From contig NZ_CP012024.1 of assembly GCF_001050115.1 (NCBI RefSeq), forward strand, positions 1,096,001 through 1,160,000: 64,000 bases of DNA. Reading direction: 5' to 3'. Positions 52,013 to 61,216 of the stretch are shown here, piece after piece; positions within the stretch are counted from its first letter, which is position 1, and each line of letters begins with the position of its first letter. The position numbers and the translations under genes were made by a program. Below the pieces are notes generated by a model that was not told the origin of the DNA, did not search any database, and saw only the letters and a list, made by a program, of their open reading frames with translations. Source of the stretch: Bacillus smithii. Its GTDB lineage: Bacteria > Bacillota > Bacilli > Bacillales > DSM-4216.

Positions 52013-53476
52013 ATGAAGAAAAAGTTAACCACGAACCAGGGAGCGCCAGTAGGAGATAATCAAAATTCTCGCACAGCTGGGGTGAATGGGCCAACCTTGC
52101 TGGAAGATTATCAATTAATTGAAAAACTGGCTCATTTTGATAGAGAACGTGTTCCTGAACGGGTTGTTCATGCTCGGGGAGCAGGGGCTCATGGAGTGTT
52201 TGTGACCAAAAACAGCATGAGCAAATATACGACAGCAAAATTTCTTCAAGAACCGGGAACGGAAACTCCTGTTTTTGCAAGGTTTTCCACGGTGATTAAT
52301 GGAAATCATTCTCCGGAAACATTGCGAGATTCACGAGGTTTTGCGGTGAAATTTTATACAGAAGAAGGAAATTATGATTTTGTTGGAAATAATCTTCCCG
52401 TTTTCTTCATTAGAGACGCCATTAAATTTCCGGATATGATCCATGCTTTTAAACCGGATCCAAGAACAAACTTGCAATCAAAAGACCGTTTTTGGGACTT
52501 CTGCTCGCTTTCTCCAGAATCCACCAATATGCTTCTTCATGTTTTTACGGATGAAGGGATTCCGGCGACATATCGTCATATGAGAGGTTCAAGCGTTCAT
52601 GCTTTTAAATGGATCAACGCTGAAGGGAAAACAGTGTATGTAAAATTGCGCTGGGTGCCGAAACAAGGAATCAAAAATTTAAGTATTGAAGAAGCAGCGA
52701 AAATTCAAGCTCATGAACATAGCCATGCAACGAAAGATTTATATGAAGCGATTGAAAACGGCGATTTTCCTCAATGGGATTTATATGTTCAAGTACTTGA
52801 TCCGAAAGATTTTGATCGATTTGATTTTAATCCGCTCGATGCGACGAAAGATTGGTTCGAGGAAGATATTCCGTACGAATTTGTCGGGACGATGACTTTA
52901 AATCGCAATCCAAAAAATTATTTTGCGGAAACTGAATCAGTAGGGTTTAATCCGGGCGTGTTAGTTCCAGGAATGTTGCCATCTGAAGACAGATTGCTTC
53001 AAGGGCGTCTATTCTCCTACTCGGATACTCAACGGCATCGGATCGGACCGAATTATTTGCAACTTCCGATTAATTCCCCGCGTGTAGAAGTTCATAATTA
53101 TCAACGTGATGGCTATATGCCGTTTAAACAGCAAGAAAGCCCGATCAATTATGAACCGAACAGCTATGAAAATGAGCCGAAAGAAGACCGGTCTTATGTT
53201 GAGGAACCGCAGCCGATAAATGGAGTTGCTGCTAAACAAGCTTTCTATAAACCAAACAATTTTGGTCAAGCCGGACAAGTGTGGAGAAAATATTCAAAAG
53301 AAGTACAAGATACAGTGATTAAAAACTTAACGGATGATTTAAGCCAAGTAAAAGATCAAAAGATTACGATTCGTTCGATTATGAATTTTTATCAAGCAGA
53401 TCAAGGGCTGGGACAACGATTGGCAGACAGTTTAAAAATCGACATCACACCTTATGTGAAGGAACTGGCCAAATAA
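52013..53476 (+). CDS. katA: Vegetative heme catalase
   Basis: 487-residue clade 3 catalase decomposing hydrogen peroxide. Essential His in RVVHARGAGAHG, Asn in NLPVFFIRDAIKFPD, and proximal heme Tyr in RLFSYSDTQRHRIGPNYLQLP are present. FARFSTVINGNHSPETLRDSRGFAVKFYTEEG is the family core. ATG 52013 follows GGAGCGGAGAGA. The gene is flanked by a PerR-type box and a strong terminator, fitting a peroxide-induced single gene. Confidence 0.97.
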   Translation: MKKKLTTNQGAPVGDNQNSRTAGVNGPTLLEDYQLIEKLAHFDRERVPERVVHARGAGAHGVFVTKNSMSKYTTAKFLQEPGTETPVFARFSTVINGNHSPETLRDSRGFAVKFYTEEGNYDFVGNNLPVFFIRDAIKFPDMIHAFKPDPRTNLQSKDRFWDFCSLSPESTNMLLHVFTDEGIPATYRHMRGSSVHAFKWINAEGKTVYVKLRWVPKQGIKNLSIEEAAKIQAHEHSHATKDLYEAIENGDFPQWDLYVQVLDPKDFDRFDFNPLDATKDWFEEDIPYEFVGTMTLNRNPKNYFAETESVGFNPGVLVPGMLPSEDRLLQGRLFSYSDTQRHRIGPNYLQLPINSPRVEVHNYQRDGYMPFKQQESPINYEPNSYENEPKEDRSYVEEPQPINGVAAKQAFYKPNNFGQAGQVWRKYSKEVQDTVIKNLTDDLSQVKDQKITIRSIMNFYQADQGLGQRLADSLKIDITPYVKELAK

Positions 53477-53494
53477 AAAGACCATCCGTTAGAA

Positions 53495-53528
53495 TCGCCT
53501 TCTGGTTGAATTCCGGAGGCGGTTTTTT
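53495..53528 (+). terminator. katA terminator
   Basis: TCGCCTTCTGG / CCGGAGGCGG stem with one bulge, then six T residues. Confidence 0.8.
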
Positions 53529-53752
53529 ATGGATAAAAGGGGATACCTATTTTTGAAGAATGCACTAAATCCCGCATAATAGACTGTAAAATCCCGGTTT
53601 TGGAAGGATGACTGATGGACTGTTTAAGCAAGAAAAGAAAAAGAAGAAATAAATGATTACGTGATTTTAATTGGTGGGAAAAACAATGGAGTACTTGTTT
53701 TGGCGTTAGAAATGAGAGAATCTTAGACAGAACGGTTGTTGGAAACGTAAAA

Positions 53753-53797
53753 TAAAAAAATCCTTCCCATCATGATTTAAAAGATAGGAAGGATCTA
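53753..53797 (-). terminator. Terminator of the tcyABC operon
   Basis: ATCCTTCC / GGAAGGAT stem; on the minus strand it is followed by a run of seven T residues. It lies 20 bases past the tcyC stop. Confidence 0.8.
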
Positions 53798-53816
53798 TCA
53801 AAGTGGATGAAAGGGG

Positions 53817-54551
53817 TTATGTTAATAATTGCAGAAATTGCTTCGTCCGTTGTTCTTTAGGACGTGTAAAGATTTCTTCAGGTGTACCTCTTTCCACAAT
53901 CACACCTTGGTCCATAAAGACGACTTCATCTGCCACTTCTTTTGCGAATCGCATTTCATGGGTGACAACGACCATCGTCATTCCTTCATTGGCGAGTTCT
54001 TTCATAACATTTAACACTTCACCGACGAGTTCGGGATCTAAAGCGGAAGTTGGTTCATCAAACAGCATTAATTCCGGTTCCATGGCTAAGGCGCGTGCAA
54101 TTCCAACCCGTTGTTGCTGCCCTCCGGACAGTTGGAACGGATATTCATCTTTTTTATCAAGCAAGCCCACTTTCTGCAAGAGTTTTTCTGCTTTTTGAAT
54201 GGCTTCATTTTTCGGCAGTTTCTTTACGATAATGGGTCCTTCCGTTACGTTTTCCAAAACCGTCTTATGCGGAAAAAGATTATACTGTTGAAAGACCATC
54301 CCGGATTCTTTGCGTAAAGCGGCAATTTCTTTTTTTGAAACAGGTTGTGAAAAATCTATTTTTACATCTCCGATTTGAATCGTCCCGCTTGTTGGAATTT
54401 CAAGGGCATTCAGGCAGCGCAGAAAAGTGGTTTTTCCGGAGCCGGATGGACCGATAATCACTATGACTTTTCCTTTTTCGATGCTCATGTTGATCCCTTT
54501 TAAAACTTCAAGTTGATCAAATTGTTTTCGTAGATCATGAATTTTAATCAT
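53817..54551 (-). CDS. tcyC: Cystine ABC transporter ATP-binding protein
   Basis: About 244 residues of a polar amino acid uptake ATPase. Walker [18 protein letters not shown]-loop [14 protein letters not shown], signature [16 protein letters not shown], Walker [15 protein letters not shown] and switch His [13 protein letters not shown]. With the permease and binding protein upstream it forms a tcyABC importer. The start is uncertain: ATG 54551 gives the normal family N-terminus [11 protein letters not shown], while TTG 54563 is closer to AAGGAG. Confidence 0.93.
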   Translation of the reverse strand: MIKIHDLRKQFDQLEVLKGINMSIEKGKVIVIIGPSGSGKTTFLRCLNALEIPTSGTIQIGDVKIDFSQPVSKKEIAALRKESGMVFQQYNLFPHKTVLENVTEGPIIVKKLPKNEAIQKAEKLLQKVGLLDKKDEYPFQLSGGQQQRVGIARALAMEPELMLFDEPTSALDPELVGEVLNVMKELANEGMTMVVVTHEMRFAKEVADEVVFMDQGVIVERGTPEEIFTRPKEQRTKQFLQLLT

Positions 54552-54603
54552 GCCGATGCTCAATACTCCTTTATAAAAGGCTTGTTATTGTACAAAAGCT
54601 TTT

Positions 54604-55299
54604 TTAATGGCTTACATACTTGTCGAAACGACCTTCCAATTTCTGTTGAATGATGGAGAGAATGAAACAAATAATCCAATAGATTAAAGCCGCTTCTGAA
54701 TAGAGAAGTAAAAATTCATATGTGGTTGCGGCAATTTCTTGGGCTTTTCTAAACATTTCTGTAACCAAAATCAGTGATGCAAGAGAAGTATCTTTCACCA
54801 AACTAATAAAAGTGTTGGATAAAGGCGGGATCGATACTCTCACCGCTTGTGGCAAAATGATTCGTCTTAATATTTGCGAATAGTTCATATTAATAGAGTA
54901 TCCCGCTTCCCATTGACCTTTTGGAATCGATAAAATCGCTGCACGTATGATTTCTGACGCATAAGCTCCTACATTAAGAGAAAAACCGATCACGGCAGCC
55001 GGGAATGGATTGATGGTGATATGAATGGATGGCAGACCATAGAAAATAATATATAATTGCACAAGCAACGGAGTACCACGGATAATCGATACGTAAAAAC
55101 GCGCTATCCACTGAAGCGGTTTAATGCTTGAAATTCTTGCGAGTGCTGTTAAAAGAGCAAGAATCAAGCCAATAGAAAACGTAATCAGAGTTAATGGCAA
55201 TGTATAATACAAAGCCCCCTTCAACATAGGGAGAAGGGAACTTTGTGCAATTTGCATATAATGATTAGGATCTTGTAATTGGATACTATTTAGATACAT
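54604..55299 (-). CDS. tcyB: Cystine ABC transporter permease
   Basis: About 231 residues with five TM helices, HisM-type amino acid permease. The EAA loop is seen in [27 protein letters not shown], and [21 protein letters not shown] is the family N-terminal signature. It overlaps the binding protein gene by 14 bases or slightly more and has a weak ribosome-binding site, so coupled translation is likely. Longer start at 55308 is possible. Confidence 0.93.
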   Translation of the reverse strand: MYLNSIQLQDPNHYMQIAQSSLLPMLKGALYYTLPLTLITFSIGLILALLTALARISSIKPLQWIARFYVSIIRGTPLLVQLYIIFYGLPSIHITINPFPAAVIGFSLNVGAYASEIIRAAILSIPKGQWEAGYSINMNYSQILRRIILPQAVRVSIPPLSNTFISLVKDTSLASLILVTEMFRKAQEIAATTYEFLLLYSEAALIYWIICFILSIIQQKLEGRFDKYVSH

Positions 55300-56098
55300 C
55301 TGCACCAAACCATTTCTTAGAGATTTTGGCTAGAGTGCCGTCTTTTCTCATGTCATCCAATGCTTGGTTTACTTTATCTACTAATTGACCTGAACCTTTA
55401 CGGAACATGAAAGCACTTTTAGAAGCATCATCGCTTTTAGCTACCACTTTAATCGGAGCATTTGGTTTTTGTTTTTTATAATCAAGATAAGACAATGAAT
55501 CGTTAATCGTAGCATCTACCCGATTGGATGTTAATAATTGAATCGCTTGTTCAAATCCGTCTACGCCCACGATGTTTGCGCCGTTCTTCTTCGCAAGATC
55601 TGCGAAGTTGCTTGTGAGTGATTGTGCGGATTTTTTCCCTTTCAGATCTGCGAATGAATGAATATTTTTGTTGTTTTTATTCACAATTACTACCGCTTTA
55701 GAGACGGTGTACGGTTTGGAGAAATCGTATTTCTTTTCGCGGTCAGGGCGAATTCCTACTTCGTTTGCAATCATATCAAAACGTTTAGAGTTTAAACCTG
55801 CAAACATGGAATCCCATTGCGTTTCTTTATATTCTGTTTTGACTCCAAGGCGTTTTGCCACTTCGTTCGCTACATCGATATCATATCCTGTTAGTTTTCC
55901 GCTTTTATCACGGAAAGTAAACGGAGCATATGTACCTTCTGTACCGATGACGAGAACGCCTTTATCTTTGACTTGACGATAAAGATCGGAGTCGTTGGAT
56001 TGAGAAGTCTTATTCTTGTCTGTTGATTGACCGTTGCCGCATGCTGCTAAAACGAGCATAAGCGTAGCAACAGCAAACCACTTAAAGTATTTTTTCAT
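55286..56098 (-). CDS. tcyA: Cystine-binding lipoprotein
   Basis: 270-residue extracellular solute-binding protein, family 3. Lipobox LAACGNGQ places the lipid-modified Cys at about residue 20. The core [43 protein letters not shown] and [16 protein letters not shown] is closely like B. subtilis TcyA, which binds L-cystine. The C-terminus [18 protein letters not shown] is also alike. ATG 56098 follows GGAGGT; the frame from 56113 starts before this site. First gene of the operon. No S-box or T-box is evident in its short upstream region. Confidence 0.93.
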   Translation of the reverse strand: MKKYFKWFAVATLMLVLAACGNGQSTDKNKTSQSNDSDLYRQVKDKGVLVIGTEGTYAPFTFRDKSGKLTGYDIDVANEVAKRLGVKTEYKETQWDSMFAGLNSKRFDMIANEVGIRPDREKKYDFSKPYTVSKAVVIVNKNNKNIHSFADLKGKKSAQSLTSNFADLAKKNGANIVGVDGFEQAIQLLTSNRVDATINDSLSYLDYKKQKPNAPIKVVAKSDDASKSAFMFRKGSGQLVDKVNQALDDMRKDGTLAKISKKWFGADVSK

Positions 56099-56221
56099 GC
56101 TGTAAACCTCCAATGTGTATAGAGTTACTTTGATATGGATAAAAATAGGTACTTAGACCTTTCTATCACCCAGCAGTATGTATTTTAACCCAAAGACCAC
56201 AAATAATCCAACAATAAATTT

Positions 56222-56260
56222 TTAAAGCATTAAAGGGGCCAGGCCCCTTTAATGCTTTAA
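56222..56260. terminator. 39-bp near-perfect palindrome at the uppP stop codon
   Basis: 19-base arms (TTAAAGCATTAAAGGGGCC and its complement) around one central A. It overlaps the uppP stop and is centred on GGGGCCAGGCCCC. The downstream T content on the minus strand is modest. It may end uppP transcription or be a repeated intergenic element. Confidence 0.65.
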
Positions 56261-57039
56261 ATAAAGTATGCGATGACGATGATTCCGATGATGATTCGAT
56301 AGATTGCGAACGGAATGAGTTTGACTTTGGATAAAATTTTCAAAAAGAAGACAATGGCTAGCATGGCAACAATAAAGGCGGTAATGAAGCCTGCAGCAAA
56401 GTAGTTCAAATCATGAATCGATAAGTATTGATAGCTCTTTAACAAGTCAAGTCCGCTGGCAGCGACCATCATGGGGACAGCTAGCAAAAAGGAATATTCA
56501 GCAGCGGTTTTATGGTTAGCCCCGGCAAGGAGTCCTCCTGAGATGGTCGATCCTGCTCTTGAAAAACCAGGCCATAGGGACAGGCATTGATACAAACCGA
56601 TAATGAAAGCCTGTTTATACGATAAGTGATCCAAATCTTGGGTAGATTCGGTTTTGCTCTTTTTTTCCGCATAGATCATTAAAAAAGCTCCCAAAAATAA
56701 ACCGATACCGACGGTGAAGGGAGAGAAAAGTACGTTTTTAATGACATCATGAAAGAGAAAACCTAATACAGAGGCTGGAATCATCCCGATAATAATATGT
56801 AGAAGGTTTAAACCAGATCGCTTTTTGAAGTTAAACAGGGAAAGGAACCGTTTGAAATAAAGAACGACCACGGCAAGTATCGAACCCAATTGGATAACAA
56901 TTTCAAAAGTTTTTGCTTTGTCGCCTGTAAATGAAAGAAAATGACCCACAAGAATTAAATGTCCTGTGGAAGAAATCGGAAGAAATTCGGTCAGCCCTTC
57001 CACGCATCCTAGCACAATCGCTTTGATGACTTCTAGCAC
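56257..57039 (-). CDS. uppP: Undecaprenyl-diphosphate phosphatase
   Basis: 260-residue integral membrane enzyme of the BacA/UppP type, recycling undecaprenyl pyrophosphate for peptidoglycan and teichoic acid synthesis. Signature motifs [20 protein letters not shown] (Glu-rich first motif) and [15 protein letters not shown] (second motif with Ser/Arg) are complete, with about eight TM helices. GTG 57039 is preceded by AAAAGG. Loss of Upp recycling increases bacitracin sensitivity in relatives. Monocistronic. Confidence 0.95.
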   Translation of the reverse strand: MLEVIKAIVLGCVEGLTEFLPISSTGHLILVGHFLSFTGDKAKTFEIVIQLGSILAVVVLYFKRFLSLFNFKKRSGLNLLHIIIGMIPASVLGFLFHDVIKNVLFSPFTVGIGLFLGAFLMIYAEKKSKTESTQDLDHLSYKQAFIIGLYQCLSLWPGFSRAGSTISGGLLAGANHKTAAEYSFLLAVPMMVAASGLDLLKSYQYLSIHDLNYFAAGFITAFIVAMLAIVFFLKILSKVKLIPFAIYRIIIGIIVIAYFI

Positions 57040-57337
57040 AATCCCACATCCTTTTCACAAAATATGCTTAATTATACCATATGGGAGAAAAACAGGACAT
57101 GAGAAATATAGACTCATAAATGACAAGATTCGATGAAGTATTTTGCTGAAAATGGGAAAATATTCACAAGTGAACGGCGTTTTGATCGAACCGTTTTGGC
57201 AGATGTGAAACAAAAGAGGAAATGGATGAAAGGCTGTCATCTTTTCAACCTTTCCATAACGATGATAAAAAATCATTGCTTTTTTTTACCTGATCGGTTA
57301 CATTTAATTAAAAGATGGAAAAATTCAAATAATTTCG
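57040..57337. other. Divergent intergenic region between uppP and the S-box leader
   Basis: AT-rich with no gene. It must carry the uppP promoter on the minus strand and, at about 57270-57330, the promoter of the metI-metC transcript. Confidence 0.45.
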
Positions 57338-57448
57338 TTCTTATCGAGAGAGGTGGAGGGACTGGCCCTGTGAAACCTCAGCAACCTGCTGCAATCCACG
57401 ATTGCTGTCAAGGTGCTAAATCCAGCGGATTTATCCGGAAGATAAGAA
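57338..57448 (+). promoter_or_regulatory. S-box (SAM-I) riboswitch of metI-metC
   Basis: The aptamer contains TTATCGAGAGAGGTGGAGGG, GACTGGCCC, GAAACCTCAGCAACC, a GGTGCTAA-type segment and GATAAGAA at the end. P1 is TTCTTATC (57338-57345) with GATAAGAA (57441-57448). The anti-terminator pairs TAAGAAG (57443-57449) with CTTCTTA (57472-57478), exclusive with P1 and with the terminator. SAM binding should end transcription before metI. Confidence 0.96.
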
Positions 57449-57460
57449 GAGGACTGTCAT

Positions 57461-57490
57461 AAAAAAGCCTTCTTCTTAGAAGGCTTTTTT
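57461..57490 (+). terminator. S-box terminator
   Basis: GCCTTCT-TCTT-AGAAGGC extended by AAAAAA/TTTTTT on both sides. The group IIC intron begins two bases after the T-run. Confidence 0.93.
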
Positions 57491-57492
57491 AT

Positions 57493-58134
57493 GTGCGCCC
57501 GGCATGTACATGAACTATAGGGTGTAAGTCCCGAACCCCGAAGACAGAAGTAGAGGTTAGCCAAGAGCAAGGGTGTCCGTGGTGACGCGGAATCTGAAGG
57601 AAGCTGGAGGCAAAACACCGGTCCGAGGAACACGAACCTCATATAAGGCTAGGTATGATTGAGTGAGTTTGCATAACAAAACAAAGCTCTTTCTGTCGAA
57701 GGTCATATCGAGTAAATGAGGCGGATAGATGGTGTGAAAGTGCATGTACTTACCCGGGGAGGTCTGGCGGATATGTGAAGTACTCTTCATAACCTACTTA
57801 GTGATAAGTAGCTGAACCGTCAGAAGTCAGCAGAGGTCATAGTATTAGTTGGTCTAGAACAACTAAGAAGGACCGAACAATTAAGAGAGAATAGCCCTTG
57901 GTATTCAGTGAGTCATGATGAACACAGAAAACGTAGTACCTCACTTGAGGGAGGAAGCGGTGAATCCCGTGGGAGACCTCTTGGAGGGTGGAGTGACCAC
58001 TGGCATAAAGAGAACAGCTATTCACGGAAGTTATAAAGACTTGCGTCAATTATCTTAATTGAACCGCCGTATACGGAACCGTACGTACGGTGGTGTGAGA
58101 GGACGGGAGTTAATCGCTCCCTCCTACTCGATTT
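57493..58134 (+). mobile_element. ORF-less group IIC intron, copy 2, in the metI leader
   Basis: Starts GTGCGCCCGGCATG and contains the domain I landmarks (GGGTGTCCGTGGTGACGCGG, GGAACACGAACCTCATAT, GAGTTTGCATAACAAAACAAAG, TTACCCGGGGAGGTCTGG) known from the O. iheyensis intron. Domain V lies near 58060-58100 with the CGC triad in GAACCGCCGT, and domain VI ends near 58134. Length 642 bp against about 1.9 kb for an intron with its protein. Domain IV retains only a short frame beginning MMNTENVVPHLREEAV (57919-58056). The maturase would have to act in trans. Confidence 0.9.
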
Positions 58135-58237
58135 GAAACTATTCATGAACAGTGTTAGGAAATCGACTTGATTTGTAAAAATTTCTTTTTTCCATCATGT
58201 CGTCCTATCAAAACCATTTCAAGAGGAGATGCATGCA

Positions 58238-59344
58238 ATGGAACGTTATCATTTGCAAACCAAACTGGCCCAAATAGGCAACCGGAGCGAGGAATCCACC
58301 GGCGCGATCAATCCTCCCATTTATTTATCGAGCGCTTACCGACATAAAGAGATAGGTCAATCGACTGGATATGATTATATAAGAACAGGAAATCCGACGC
58401 GAAAAATCGTTGAAAAAGCCATTGCCGACTTGGAAGGAGGCGATGCGGGTTTTGCATTCAGTTCAGGAATGGCAGCGATTCAAACGGTTTTGAGTTTGTT
58501 TCAATCAGGCGATGAACTGATCGTTTCCAAAGATTTATACGGCGGCACTTATCGATTGTTTGAAAGAAATTGGAAAAAATTCGGTTTAACCTTTATTTAT
58601 GACGATTTTCAAGATATCTCCAAAGTAAGAGAAAAAATCACGGATCGAACGGCAGCGATTTTTCTTGAAACGCCGACCAATCCGCTTATGCAAGAAGCAG
58701 ACATAGAGCAAACAGCAAAATTAGCAAAAGAATACGGGCTTTTATTGATTGTGGATAATACGTTTTATACCCCCGTTTTGCAGCAGCCGCTTCTTCAAGG
58801 GGCCGATATTGTCGTCCATAGTGCTACGAAATATCTTGGCGGACATAATGACGTCCTTGCAGGCCTTGTCGCCACAAAAGGAGAAGAATTATCTCAAAAA
58901 ATCGGCGAATATCAAAATGCGATCGGAGCGGTCTTATCTCCATTTGATTCATGGCTATTGATTCGAGGGATGAAAACGCTCGGATTAAGAATGAAGCAGC
59001 ATGAAGAAAATGCCCGGAGAATCAGTGAATTTTTGCGATGTTGTAGCGAGGTGACCGATGTTTTATATCCTGGAAGAGGAGGAATGCTATCTTTCCGATT
59101 GCAAAAAGAGGAATGGGTCAACCCTTTTTTACAAAGCTTGCAGTTAATTTCTTTTGCTGAGAGTTTAGGAGGAGTCGAAAGCTTTATTACGTATCCGGCT
59201 ACGCAAACACATATGGATATTCCGGAAGAAATTCGCATTAAAAACGGGATTGACAATCGGCTTTTGCGTTTTTCCATCGGCATTGAAAATGTGGAAGATT
59301 TGTTAGCCGACTTAAAACAAGCGTTTCAAAATATGAAAGGGTGA
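58238..59344 (+). CDS. metI: Cystathionine gamma-synthase / O-acetylhomoserine thiolyase
   Basis: About 368 residues of the PLP-dependent Cys/Met metabolism family. The Lys forming the Schiff base lies in HSATKYLGGHNDVLAG. YDYIRTGNPTRKIVEKAIADLEGGDAGFAFSSGMAAIQT, VETPTNPLMQEADIE and GGVESFITYPATQTHMDIP match B. subtilis MetI. ATG 58238 is spaced well after AAGAGGAG; ATG 58229 overlaps that site. It is the first gene after the S-box leader and overlaps the metC region by a few bases. Confidence 0.94.
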   Translation: MERYHLQTKLAQIGNRSEESTGAINPPIYLSSAYRHKEIGQSTGYDYIRTGNPTRKIVEKAIADLEGGDAGFAFSSGMAAIQTVLSLFQSGDELIVSKDLYGGTYRLFERNWKKFGLTFIYDDFQDISKVREKITDRTAAIFLETPTNPLMQEADIEQTAKLAKEYGLLLIVDNTFYTPVLQQPLLQGADIVVHSATKYLGGHNDVLAGLVATKGEELSQKIGEYQNAIGAVLSPFDSWLLIRGMKTLGLRMKQHEENARRISEFLRCCSEVTDVLYPGRGGMLSFRLQKEEWVNPFLQSLQLISFAESLGGVESFITYPATQTHMDIPEEIRIKNGIDNRLLRFSIGIENVEDLLADLKQAFQNMKG

Positions 59345-59349
59345 TCCGC

Positions 59350-60519
59350 ATGAGTAATAAAAAATTGATCGATCGAAAATTTTCCATTCAAACAGAGTTG
59401 CTCCATAATTCGCATAAATTCGATCCGGTTACAGGGGCAGTAAGTGTTCCCATTCAATTAGCTTCCACTTTTCACCAAACTAGTTTTGATGAATTTGGAA
59501 AATACGATTACAGTCGTTCAGGAAATCCAACACGCGAGGCTCTTGAGTCAGTGATTGCCCAGCTTGAGGGCGGTTCGAGAGGTTTTGCTTTTTCATCGGG
59601 AATGGCGGCGATTTCAACAGCTTTTTTGTTATTGTCCCAAGGCGACCACGTATTGGTGACAGAGGATGTCTATGGCGGAACCTATCGCATGGTTACAACT
59701 GTATTAAACAGATTCGGCATTGAACATACGTTTGTAGATATGACGGACTTGGATGCCGTCGCGAGAAATATAAAAGAGAATACGAAGGTCATTTATGTAG
59801 AAACACCTTCCAATCCATTATTAAAAATTACGGATTTAAAAGAAATTGTAAAATTGGCAAAAGCGAATCGATGTCTTACTTTCGTTGATAATACGTTTAT
59901 GACGCCTGCCTTGCAGCGACCTTTAGACTTTGGGGTTGATATTGTTCTTCATAGTGCGACAAAATTTTTAGCCGGTCATAGTGATGTGTTAGCCGGGCTG
60001 GCTGTTGTAAAAGAGAAAGAATTGGCGGACAGACTGTATGCCTTGCAAAATGCATTTGGCGCTGTATTAGGGGCGCACGATTCTTGGTTAGTCATGAGAG
60101 GATTAAAAACTTTGCATGTGAGGTTGACGCAATCTTCCCATTCGGCTTTGAAAATTGCTGAGTTTTTGGCTCAACATCCAAAAGTCGAACATGTTTACTA
60201 TCCGGGATTGAAATTCCATGAAGGACATTTGATCCATGAAAGCCAATCTGAAGGTGCGGGAGCCGTTTTGTCCTTTGCGTTGAAAGACGAAGAAGCGGTT
60301 CGAACTTTTGTGCAACACGCAGAAATCCCCGTGTTTGCAGTGAGTCTGGGAGCGGTGGAATCTATTTTGTCATATCCAGCTAAAATGTCTCACGCGGCAA
60401 TGCCCAAAGAAGAACGAGAAAAAAGAGGAATTACAGACGGGCTGTTACGTTTATCCGTTGGCCTTGAAAACCCGGACGATTTGATTCGGGATTTGGACCA
60501 TGCTTTGAAATACGTATAA
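59350..60519 (+). CDS. metC: Cystathionine beta-lyase
   Basis: 389-residue PLP enzyme cleaving cystathionine to homocysteine, pyruvate and ammonia. The PLP Lys is in LHSATKFLAGHSDVLAG; YDYSRSGNPTREALESVIAQLEGGSRGFAFSSGMAAIST, YVETPSNPLLKITDL and GAVESILSYPAKMSHAAMP are typical. ATG 59350 with GGGTGATCC upstream is preferred over GTG 59341. It follows metI by 5 bases. The pair makes homocysteine from O-acylhomoserine and cysteine; tcyABC upstream may supply the cystine. Confidence 0.93.
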   Translation: MSNKKLIDRKFSIQTELLHNSHKFDPVTGAVSVPIQLASTFHQTSFDEFGKYDYSRSGNPTREALESVIAQLEGGSRGFAFSSGMAAISTAFLLLSQGDHVLVTEDVYGGTYRMVTTVLNRFGIEHTFVDMTDLDAVARNIKENTKVIYVETPSNPLLKITDLKEIVKLAKANRCLTFVDNTFMTPALQRPLDFGVDIVLHSATKFLAGHSDVLAGLAVVKEKELADRLYALQNAFGAVLGAHDSWLVMRGLKTLHVRLTQSSHSALKIAEFLAQHPKVEHVYYPGLKFHEGHLIHESQSEGAGAVLSFALKDEEAVRTFVQHAEIPVFAVSLGAVESILSYPAKMSHAAMPKEEREKRGITDGLLRLSVGLENPDDLIRDLDHALKYV

Positions 60520-60623
60520 TGCTTTCATCGAGAAAAAAGGGCCTTTACGTCTGGAATAACAAGAGTCATCGGTTTTGTTCATATAGTTTTGAAAGCTGGC
60601 CTATAAACAGTGAATAGGAAAAC

Positions 60624-60668
60624 AAGCCTCTCTAACTCACCAAGGATGGAGATAGTTAGAGAGGCCTT
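60624..60668 (+). terminator. metI-metC terminator
   Basis: 14-bp stem AAGCCTCTCTAACT / AGTTAGAGAGGCTT-like with a 16-base loop; the T-run is weak, so efficiency is uncertain. Confidence 0.6.
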
Positions 60669-60813
60669 GATCATAAATGAAATGGCTTTTTGACTGGGTA
60701 TATATGTAAAGGGCAGAAAAATTCCTTTTTAGAATGAAAAAAGGAAATTGAACTGCCCGCAAAGTGTTCATATAAACAAAGTGGAGGTATAGGTTTGCGA
60801 TTAGAAGTACTGA

Positions 60814-61074
60814 TTAAGTTCTGGCTGCTCTTAAAATCAAGCCAACAATAAAAACAAGAATAATGGATCCTATTAAGGCTGGAATGATCGCGATACCGCT
60901 AATATCAGGGCCCCAATCTCCCAGTATCAAACCGCCAAGCCAAGCCCCAATAATCCCAGCGATAATATTTCCAATGATTCCCCCGGGAATGTCTTTCCCT
61001 AAGATAAGACCGGCTAACCAGCCGATAATTCCTCCAACAATTAAATATAGAATAAACGATAACATCTTCATCAT
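60814..61074 (-). CDS. GlsB/YeaQ/YmgE-family small membrane protein
   Basis: 86 residues with three hydrophobic helices separated by glycine-rich turns: LVGGIIGWLAGLILG, GGIIGNIIAGIIGAWLGGLIL and ALIGSIILVFIVGLIL. This is the transglycosylase-associated protein family, often stress-induced, with no proven activity. The start at 61074 is preceded by AGGAGG. It is monocistronic on the minus strand. Confidence 0.85.
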   Translation of the reverse strand: MMKMLSFILYLIVGGIIGWLAGLILGKDIPGGIIGNIIAGIIGAWLGGLILGDWGPDISGIAIIPALIGSIILVFIVGLILRAART

Positions 61075-61216
61075 CCTCCTTTATTTGAAGTATTCCCCAA
61101 CCACGGTGATTTTAAATACTGGAATAAAGTTGCATGTTTGACAACTTGTTATCGCTTTTCCAGGTTTATTAAAATACATATTGTATAATCGATATCGATG
61201 GAAAGGAGTATGTGGG

